Below are positions 25,881 to 32,356 of a stretch of DNA of 64,000 bases, one piece after another. Origin of the DNA: JAIBAJ01 sp965284645 (GTDB taxonomy: Bacteria; Bacteroidota; Bacteroidia; JAIBAJ01); assembly GCA_965284645.1 (NCBI GenBank), contig OZ260106.1, forward strand, positions 3,844,001-3,908,000, in the 5' to 3' direction. A program made the position numbers and the translations under genes. Positions within the stretch are counted from its first letter, which is position 1, and each line of letters starts with the position of its first letter. The notes beneath the pieces were generated by a model that saw only the letters and a program-made list of their open reading frames with translations, had not been told where the DNA came from and searched no databases.

Positions 25881-26072
25881 GGCGGGCCCCCAACCGCCAA
25901 AACCCATTCTACCATGGTTTAAGCATTTACCAAGGCGGTTGGGTCAGGCTTTCGCTAATACTCCTCAGCCAGCTACCCCCCTAAAAGTCCGGGGGCAGCT
26001 GGCTTGCGGGGTATCACGCTCTATCCTTGCCCGACATCTCCGCATAGCATCCTACTGAAGCCTGGCTTTTGC
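25881..26072 (+). repeat. R1 structured repeat, subtype B
   Basis: Begins GGCGGGCCC and ends near CTGAAGCCTGGCTTTTGC. CCCAACCGCC (25889-25898) pairs perfectly with GGCGGTTGGG (25934-25943). A second hairpin is CAGCCAGCTACCCCC against GGGGGCAGCTGGCTTG around AAAAGT. The module CTCTATCCTTGCCCGA follows. Nearly identical to the copy at 43672 in the other orientation. Confidence 0.88.
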
Positions 26073-26266
26073 ATTTCATCCCGCAGTTGTTAATCCTAAT
26101 ACAAAGACAATGAATCCAAGATTTGTAAAAAAGAAAACTTGCCATCCAAACTACTTGTTTTGCTATGACTTAAAATACTCAGAGAATTTCTCGATTGCAG
26201 GGATAAGGAATTTGGTAAAAACAGATTGAACTAAAAATTCTCTAACAGTTATGCCTTTCGAAATTT

Positions 26267-26448
26267 TAACCCAGATTACGCATTAGAAATCGTAATGAAG
26301 CTTTCAAATGCAATAAAGACGAGGGTTTCAGGTTAATTTTTGGGTGAAGGAATAGTAAACTATTTTGAAGTCAAAAATTGTTCTGAAATCCTTGTATTTG
26401 AAGCAGTTGGAAGCTGTAATAGATTTCTAATGCTGAATTTGGGTTTAA
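26267..26448 (+). mobile_element. R2 foldback element, copy 2
   Basis: From TTAACCCAGATTACGC to AATTTGGGTTTAA, 182 bases. It differs from the copy at 29562 at hardly any position. Same imperfect terminal inverted repeats and central AATAGT/ACTATT hairpin. Confidence 0.88.
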
Positions 26449-26511
26449 TTTAGGTTTACTGTTCCGCCAAGTGCTATACTTTGGGGATTACTGTTTTATC
26501 TTTTTGATGTA

Positions 26512-26905
26512 GGCTTCAAATCAGTTAAAGCTAAGCCGCTGTGCGGCTGTTGGCTTTTTTACTATAAGGCTAAGCTCGAGACACTGGGATTACTGACGTG
26601 ATCCCTAGTGGGGGGCTTCAAATCAGTTAAAGCCCAGCCGCTGCACTGCTGTTGGCTTTTTTACTATAAGGCTAAGCTCGAGACACTGGGATTACTGACG
26701 TGATCCCTAGTGGGGGGGCTTCAAATCAGTTAAAGCCCAGCCGCTGCACTGCTGTTGGCTTTTTTACTATAAGGCTAAGCTCGAGACACTGGGATTACTG
26801 ACGTGATCCCTAGTGGGGGGGCTTCAAATCAGTTAAAGCCCAGCCGCTGCACTGCTGTTGGCTTTTTTACTATAAGGCTAAGCTCGAGACACTGGTCTCG
26901 GCTTA
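26512..26905 (+). repeat. Tandem array of ~103-bp units derived from tRNA 3' flank
   Basis: Four head-to-tail units starting GGCTTCAAATCAGTTAAAGC at 26512, 26614, 26717 and 26820 (spacing 102, 103, 103). Each unit contains an AAGCC...GGCTTTTTT terminator-like hairpin, ACTATAAGGCTAAGCTCGAG, and the hairpin GGGATTACTGACGTGATCCC. The fourth stops after CGAGACACTG. The unit start and the TTTTTTACTATAAGGC block are the reverse complement of the sequence downstream of tRNA-Ser at 26952. Units 2-4 are almost identical; unit 1 differs in the hairpin. Confidence 0.9.
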
Positions 26906-26921
26906 GCCTTATAGTAAAAAA
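26863..26921. repeat. Long near-perfect palindrome at array/tRNA junction
   Basis: The left arm 26863-26890 (TTTTTTACTATAAGGC then TAAGCTCGAGAC) pairs with the right arm 26895-26921 over 27 bases. There is one unpaired T and a four-base loop. It is the point where the plus-strand array meets the minus-strand tRNA flank. Confidence 0.9.
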
Positions 26922-26943
26922 GCCAGTCCTCCGGACTGGCTTT
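26914..26943 (-). terminator. Terminator of tRNA-Ser
   Basis: On the minus strand AAAGCCAGTCC pairs with GGACTGGCTTT (plus-strand arms 26919-26929 and 26933-26943), with T-run following. It lies 8 bases after the tRNA CCA end. Confidence 0.85.
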
Positions 26944-26951
26944 AACTGATT

Positions 26952-27039
26952 TGGCGGAGAGAGAGGGATTCGAACCCCCGGTACCTTTCGGTACAACGGT
27001 TTTCAAGACCGCCGCATTAGACCGCTCTGCCATCTCTCC
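26952..27039 (-). tRNA. tRNA-Ser(UGA)
   Basis: 88 bases including an encoded CCA. The acceptor stem GGAGAGA/TCTCTCC, discriminator G, D-loop GCAGAGCGGTCTAA and anticodon loop CTTGAAA (anticodon TGA) are seen. The long variable arm GTACCGAAAGGTAC, and the T-arm GGGGGTTCGAATCCCTC follow. The long variable arm confirms a serine tRNA; it reads UCA and other UCN codons. Confidence 0.95.
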
Positions 27040-27254
27040 GAGGGCAAAAGTAGAAGAAAAGCCTTTCCACCAAACATCAAGCCTTATATTTTTTGAACTT
27101 ACTGAATGTCAACATATTAAAACAAAAAAACACCTAAAAGCAAAGCAAAAGACAATGAAAACCTAAAGCCATTTCCCGTAATTTCTGCTTAGAACTGCAA
27201 TTTATTTGTCTCTTTGGTTCAAGCATTTCAGCCAAAATCCTATATCTTTACATT

Positions 27255-28790
27255 ATGTTTAGGAAACAACTCCAACTTATCCTGCTTTGCCTCCTACCAA
27301 GTTTGGCCAAAGCCCAACTATACGCCGAAGCCAACTTTCTCCAATTTGCGGCCCCAAAAGGCGGTCCTTACTTGGAAACAATTCTTTCTATCGATGCAGC
27401 AAGCTTGGTTTCAAAAAAAACAGCCGATTCCACTTTCTCCCGCGGCACTAATATCGGTTTGCTAATCAAAGATGAAAAAACAGGAACCTTCACCTTCGCC
27501 GATAAATATACCTTAATGGCTCCAAAAAGCCGCGATTCTATTTATCCTTACATGGTGTTGGATGTTCGCCGAATTGGCCTAAAAAACGGTGACTACGAGG
27601 CACAACTGCTTATTTCAGATATCAACAACCCAAAAGATACCCTAAAATCAATACAAAAAATCCACACTGAATACCGCTCTCACCAAACCTTTATGAGCGA
27701 TATCCTTTTTATCGAAAGCATGCAGCCTACAAAAGGCCCTTCCAAACTTTCCAAAAGCGGATTTGATATCGTTCCCTTTACTGGTAATTTCTTCCCCAAA
27801 AATATCACCAACCTTACCTTTTACGTAGAAGTGCTTTTCAACGAAGCCATCCTTTCTCTACCCGACAAAAACATCGTTTTCCAATTCTTTATCGAAAATG
27901 CTGATACCAAAGCAATCATTGATGGCTATTCTGGCTTTGCTCGCCAAGAAACAAAGGAAGTGAATGTTCTATGCAAGGAAGTCGATATTCATTCCCTGCC
28001 TTCCGGCAATTTTAATTTGGTTATCCAAGTGAAAAATGTAAAAAACGAAATCCTTACCAGTAAGTCTACCTTTTTCCAACGAAGCAATCCCGACGTACCT
28101 TCCCTAGCCTCTGCATCCAAAGAAGTAGCCGGAAATTACGATTACACCACCCCCATTCTGGGCGAAAGCTTTGTCGATACTTTTAAAAACGTTTCTCTCC
28201 TAGCCGATTGTATTAAATCGCTGTACCCTATTTCAACCAACCAAGAACAACTCTTCCAGCGCAACCAATTAAACCTTGGCAACTTGGAACTCATGAAACA
28301 CTATATGCTGGCCTTTTGGGAATCGAGAGATAAACAAAACCCAGAACAGGCCTGGGCCAATTACTTCGAAAGGGTAAAAGTGGTGGTAAAAAACTACAGC
28401 ACCCAAATCCAACGTGGGTACGACACCGACCGTGGACGGGTGTATCTCCAATACGGCGAACCTAATACGATGGATATCCGAAGGTTTGAACCCAACTCCT
28501 ACCCCTACGAAATTTGGCATTATTACCAAATCCCAAATTCTACTACTACACGCCAACAATCCAACAAAAAGTTTGTATTCTACACCCAAGACCGCTCTAC
28601 CAACGATTATAAACTACTGCATTCTACTGCCATCGGCGAAATTTTCGACCAACGCTGGCAAATGCGTTTGAATGCCCGTAGCGACCAAAGCCGTAACCTC
28701 GACCATAACCAACCAATCGACGAACAAGGCAGTGGTATCAATAGCAGGTTTGGCTCCAGTGCAAACGATTTATTCAATAATCCATACTAA
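27255..28790 (+). CDS. GWxTD domain-containing protein
   Basis: 511 residues with a signal peptide (QLQLILLCLLPSLAKAQ). The domain covers about residues 340-470: an EQAWANYFERV helix, then QRGYDTDRGRVYLQYGEP and YPYEIWHYYQI. This is the GWxTD pattern, with GY in place of the usual GW. GWxTD proteins are exported and common in Bacteroidota and Acidobacteriota; function is unknown. The N-terminal part is beta-rich. A TATCTTTA box at 27241-27248, a near match to the -7 consensus, lies 7 bases before the ATG. Confidence 0.87.
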   Translation: MFRKQLQLILLCLLPSLAKAQLYAEANFLQFAAPKGGPYLETILSIDAASLVSKKTADSTFSRGTNIGLLIKDEKTGTFTFADKYTLMAPKSRDSIYPYMVLDVRRIGLKNGDYEAQLLISDINNPKDTLKSIQKIHTEYRSHQTFMSDILFIESMQPTKGPSKLSKSGFDIVPFTGNFFPKNITNLTFYVEVLFNEAILSLPDKNIVFQFFIENADTKAIIDGYSGFARQETKEVNVLCKEVDIHSLPSGNFNLVIQVKNVKNEILTSKSTFFQRSNPDVPSLASASKEVAGNYDYTTPILGESFVDTFKNVSLLADCIKSLYPISTNQEQLFQRNQLNLGNLELMKHYMLAFWESRDKQNPEQAWANYFERVKVVVKNYSTQIQRGYDTDRGRVYLQYGEPNTMDIRRFEPNSYPYEIWHYYQIPNSTTTRQQSNKKFVFYTQDRSTNDYKLLHSTAIGEIFDQRWQMRLNARSDQSRNLDHNQPIDEQGSGINSRFGSSANDLFNNPY

Positions 28791-28855
28791 ATTCACCGGA
28801 TTGAAATTTGGCATTTTGAAAGTAAATTCCTACATTTACATTTCAAAAACAATTT

Positions 28856-29557
28856 ATGGCTAAATCCTTACTTGCTTTCTTTGCAGCCTTCATTTTACCT
28901 TTTTGGGCACATCAAACAAATGCCCAAACTGTTTCCTGTACCGAGCAACCTTTCCAATACATCGAGAGTGGCATAACCTACCAAAACAGCGGCGGCATTT
29001 CCTTTGGCGACTACTTTCTAAGCATTCCCATCAAAAACACCACCACCAGCAACTATGCTTATCCTCAAGCCAAATTGGTGCCCACTACTCCCCTTCCCGA
29101 AGGTATGGTCATTAATCCCAGTGGCGATGTATGGATTGTGTTTGCCTCCTCTTGGAATATCGATTCTACGGCTCCTGCCCAGATTTTCTTCGACCAAAAC
29201 CTACCTTTCGAGCCCAATGCCTCGGTAACGTTTGAATTGTGGATGAAAAACCTGGCTCCACTTACCATCGATTCCTGTAAATTCGACAATACTTTTACCT
29301 TCAATTTCAATCCTCAGCCCAATGCTATCCCGGCGCTGGAGGCAAAATATCCAAAGGCTTTCATCAAACAAGGCAAACTTGAATTTATCTATCCCGACTT
29401 GGTTCAATCGTTTCAATTGTTCGACCTAAGCGGACGATTATTGGCTAACAACAAAAACAGTTCCAGCCAACTTTCTTTGCCTCTTGGCGCCTACCTCATC
29501 GTTCTAAAAACCGCTGAAGGAGCCAACTATACCCAGAAAATCCTTGGAATGGAATAA
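28856..29557 (+). CDS. Secreted protein with T9SS-like sorting domain
   Basis: 233 residues. Signal peptide ending NAQ near residue 23. The middle has a beta-sandwich look with two Cys (SCTEQP, SCKFDN). The last ~65 residues form a short sorting-domain-like unit: KQGKLEFIYPDLVQSFQLFD, LSGRLL, GAYLIVL and a short tail. The usual FPNPA motif is absent, so the T9SS assignment is weaker than for the proteins at 3405 and 50716. It sits 65 bases after the GWxTD gene and is followed 4 bases later by an R2 element. Confidence 0.75.
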   Translation: MAKSLLAFFAAFILPFWAHQTNAQTVSCTEQPFQYIESGITYQNSGGISFGDYFLSIPIKNTTTSNYAYPQAKLVPTTPLPEGMVINPSGDVWIVFASSWNIDSTAPAQIFFDQNLPFEPNASVTFELWMKNLAPLTIDSCKFDNTFTFNFNPQPNAIPALEAKYPKAFIKQGKLEFIYPDLVQSFQLFDLSGRLLANNKNSSSQLSLPLGAYLIVLKTAEGANYTQKILGME

Positions 29558-29561
29558 GAAT

Positions 29562-29744
29562 TTAACCCAGATTACGCATTAGAAATCGTAATGAAGCTTT
29601 CAAATGCAATAAAGACGAGGGTTTCAGGTTAATTTTTGGGTGAAGGAATAGTAAACTATTTTGAAGTCAAAAATTGTTCTGAAATCCTTGTATTTGAAGC
29701 AGTTGGAAGCTGTAATAGATTTCTAATGCTGAATTTGGGTTTAA
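29562..29744 (+). mobile_element. R2 foldback element, copy 3
   Basis: TTAACCCAGATTACGC to TTTGGGTTTAA, 183 bases, directly after the stop codon of the secreted protein gene. Terminal inverted repeats of about 60 bases plus central hairpins AATTTTTG/CAAAAATT and AATAGT/ACTATT. Confidence 0.88.
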
Positions 29745-29850
29745 TCTCCATTGCGGGCTTTGAAAAACTAAAATCACTCCTACCTTTTTCGGTTTTTCTC
29801 CTGTTTCCACCTCGAATAGGCCTTCTACCTTTGGCAACAAATTCATTGCC

Positions 29851-30561
29851 ATGAAAACAACACTTATTCGATCCAACGAACGTGGACATGCCAATCACGG
29901 CTGGTTGGATGCCCACCACACCTTTAGTTTTGCCCATTTCTACAACCCTGAACAAATGCATTTTGGCCTCTTGCGGGTTTTCAACGACGATATTGTTGCT
30001 CCCGGAATGGGCTTTGGTACTCACCCTCACGACAACATGGAAATTGTTACCATTCCCTTGCAGGGCGATTTGCAGCACCGCGACAGCATGGGCAATACCT
30101 CCATAATTCGGCATGGCGAGGTACAAATCATGAGCGCCGGAAGCGGCATTACGCATTCCGAGTTCAACCCCAACAAGGATCAGCATACCAACCTTCTTCA
30201 AATCTGGGTTTTCCCAAAAGAACGCAACATCAAACCCCAATACGGACAGGCTCATTTCCCAATGGAGGGTTGCAGAAACAAAGTCCAAACAGTGGTATCA
30301 CCCACCAAGGAAGAAAGCTCGCTTTGGGTTAACCAGGATGTTTGGTTCGGATTGGCCAATTTAGATGCCGGTTTTAGTCTGCCCTATACCATCAAAAACC
30401 CCGGCAATGGCTTGTGGCTATTCGTCATCAAAGGAGAGGTAAAAGTGGGCGATTTAAAGCTCAATACCCGCGATAGTCTAGGCTTAACAGACCTTCATTC
30501 TACCACAATAGAAGCTCTCCAAGACAGCGAATTAGTCTTGATCGATGTCCCTATGCTTTAG
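29851..30561 (+). CDS. Pirin family protein
   Basis: 236 residues, a bicupin. The N-terminal cupin holds the metal ligands: THPHDNMEIV (two His near 57-59), and ITHSEFN (His and Glu near 101-103), a complete pirin iron site. RGHANHGWLDAHHTFSFAHF is the conserved start. Bacterial pirins bind iron and some have quercetinase activity; the role here is unknown. Single gene between repeats. Confidence 0.93.
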   Translation: MKTTLIRSNERGHANHGWLDAHHTFSFAHFYNPEQMHFGLLRVFNDDIVAPGMGFGTHPHDNMEIVTIPLQGDLQHRDSMGNTSIIRHGEVQIMSAGSGITHSEFNPNKDQHTNLLQIWVFPKERNIKPQYGQAHFPMEGCRNKVQTVVSPTKEESSLWVNQDVWFGLANLDAGFSLPYTIKNPGNGLWLFVIKGEVKVGDLKLNTRDSLGLTDLHSTTIEALQDSELVLIDVPML

Positions 30562-30620
30562 CCAAAAGACCAAACCTTTCCAAACATCGAAAGGAAAATA
30601 AAATGAATTTAAATTATTAT

Positions 30621-30790
30621 GCGGGCCCTTTTCGCCACAAGCATGGTACCTGAATTTAGGCCTTGGTGCTAGGCGAAAAGGCCGGGCTATTCGCTGCAAA
30701 TCCTCGCGCCTTTCGCTTTCGCTCAGGCCGCTGTGGGTTTTCCGCTGCTATCCCTGCCCGAGAAGAGCGTGCTGAAACTTGGCTTTGGTT
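30621..30790 (+). repeat. R1 structured repeat, subtype A, reference copy
   Basis: GCGGGCCC start; CCTTTTCGCC (30627-30636) pairs perfectly with GGCGAAAAGG (30672-30681). Then come CGGGCTATTCGCTGC, CCTCGCGCCTTTCGC, CAGGCCGCTGTGGGTTTTCC and GCTATCCCTGCCCGAG, ending ACTTGGCTTTGG. This is the copy with the cleanest helix. Confidence 0.88.
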
Positions 30791-30856
30791 GCAATAACTT
30801 GCCATTTGGTGGAACCTAAAAAAGGCAAAAACGATTATCCGTTTTAAAAACTTTTG

Positions 30857-30956
30857 TTTGTCCAAATAGATAACAACTGCTAAATCGGGGGAAACCCAAC
30901 TAAATCAAATAGTTCGGATTATTTAGCCCGCCTATTGATCAATTTAGGTTAATAGT
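30857..30956 (+). repeat. R2B repeat, 5'-truncated copy
   Basis: Matches the right part of the R2B copy at 38466: GATAACAACTGCTAAATCGG, AAACCCAACTAAATCAA, GTTCGGATTA and CCTATTGATCAATTTAGGTT. The left end is missing. Downstream to 31060 is AT-rich sequence with no gene. Confidence 0.75.
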
Positions 30957-31098
30957 TTAAAGTTGCTATGAAAGCGGATATCCGACAAATGCTTTTGCCC
31001 AAGTAGGCAATACACAGCTTATCCAGCCATTTTTAATTTATAATTTTTCATTTTTAATTATTCTCTCTCTATCGCTAGAATGCCGTTCTTTGCAGCAC

Positions 31099-32277
31099 AT
31101 GTCATTACCTAGTTTAATTCTTCATCCCAGCAAAGAGCAATCCTTGCTGCGTTTTCATCGTTGGGTATTTTCTGGTGCAGTAAAAACCGGATTGGGACTC
31201 AAAGATGGCACGCTCTGCGAAATTTATTCGGCCAAAAATCAATTGTTGGCCACGGCTCATTACAACGAAGGCAGTATCGTTGCCCGTATTCTTAGCTTTG
31301 GTGCCATTACCGACTTACCTGCATTCTACACGGCCCAATTAAAACAAGCCTTTAAACTGCGCCAAGTTTTATTTCCTTCTGGAGGTAAAACCAATGTGTT
31401 TCGCCTCGTGCATGGCGAAGGTGATGGCTTGCCTGGCCTTATCGTGGATATTTATGGCCGCACAGCGGTGTTGCAAGCGCATTCGGTAGGAATGTTCAAA
31501 GACCGAAAACTAATTGCCCAAGCCTTGATTGATGCAAGTGAAGGTAAACTTAGTCATGTGTATTCAAAAAGCAAAGACAGTCTGCCAGGTAAATTAGGCA
31601 TGGATGTGGAAGATGGCTTTTTAATCGGTAAGCTGGAAGAAGAAGGCTATGAAGAAAACGGAATTAAGTTTGCCGTGGATTTTGTGCAAGGTCAGAAAAC
31701 AGGTTTCTTTATCGACCAACGCGAGAACAGGGCCTTATTAGGCAGTTATTCGAAAGGGAAACGGGTGTTGAATACCTTTTGCTACACAGGTGGCTTTTCC
31801 ATGTATGCTTTGCAAAATGGGGCTTCCTTCGTTTGCTCGGTTGATTCATCAAAACGGGCCATGGATATGGTGGAACGCAATTTGGAATTGAACGGATTCG
31901 ACCCATCAAAGCATGAAAGTTTGGCCGCCGATGTGATGGAATACATTAAAGATGCACCCTTCGATTTTGATATTGTGGTTTTGGATCCTCCGGCCTTCGC
32001 CAAGAATATCAAAAATCGGCACAATGCTTTAATGGCTTACAAACGTTTAAATGAAGCCACCTTTAAGCGTATTTTACCACAAAGTTTAGTTTTCACCTTT
32101 TCTTGCTCACAGGTGGTGGATGCCGAAGCCTTTGAAGGAGCTGTTCGAGCCGCAGCTATTGAGGCCAAACGATCAGTCCGAATCCTGCACCGCTTAAGGC
32201 AACCAGCCGATCATCCCGTTTCAATTTTCCATCCGGAAGGGGAATATTTAAAAGGGTTGGTGGTATATGTGGAATAG
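31099..32277 (+). CDS. Class I SAM-dependent rRNA methyltransferase, RlmI-like
   Basis: 392 residues from the ATG at 31099; a TTG three codons earlier is not favoured because it falls within a TTCTTTGC promoter-like box. Domain order is PUA (residues ~5-80, HPSKEQSLLRFHRWVFSGAV), an EEHD-type linker, then the Rossmann methyltransferase. The last contains VLNTFCYTGGFSMYAL (motif I, near 223), a DAADVMEY-like LAADVMEYI and catalytic motif IV DIVVLDPPAFAK (near 294). FTFSCSQVVD holds the family's late Cys. RlmI makes m5C1962 of 23S rRNA in E. coli; the exact target here is inferred from similarity. Confidence 0.9.
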   Translation: MSLPSLILHPSKEQSLLRFHRWVFSGAVKTGLGLKDGTLCEIYSAKNQLLATAHYNEGSIVARILSFGAITDLPAFYTAQLKQAFKLRQVLFPSGGKTNVFRLVHGEGDGLPGLIVDIYGRTAVLQAHSVGMFKDRKLIAQALIDASEGKLSHVYSKSKDSLPGKLGMDVEDGFLIGKLEEEGYEENGIKFAVDFVQGQKTGFFIDQRENRALLGSYSKGKRVLNTFCYTGGFSMYALQNGASFVCSVDSSKRAMDMVERNLELNGFDPSKHESLAADVMEYIKDAPFDFDIVVLDPPAFAKNIKNRHNALMAYKRLNEATFKRILPQSLVFTFSCSQVVDAEAFEGAVRAAAIEAKRSVRILHRLRQPADHPVSIFHPEGEYLKGLVVYVE

Positions 32278-32356
32278 AAGAGATTAACATTACCTTAATA
32301 TTGGCGAAATATTGAGGTAGGTTTGGTTTGGTTGTTTTGCACGCAACAAATCAAAC

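Noticed and set aside
26512..26905. CRISPR-like reading of the 103-bp array
   Set aside because: Units are identical throughout their length with no variable spacers.
26951..27166. Plus-strand frame of 71 codons starting MAEREGFEPP
   Set aside because: It is antisense to tRNA-Ser; this sequence is the familiar false protein produced by translating a tRNA complement.
29656..30288. Minus-strand frame of 210 codons through an R2 element and pirin gene
   Set aside because: Antisense to pirin with its C-terminus encoded by the repeat; no protein-like features.
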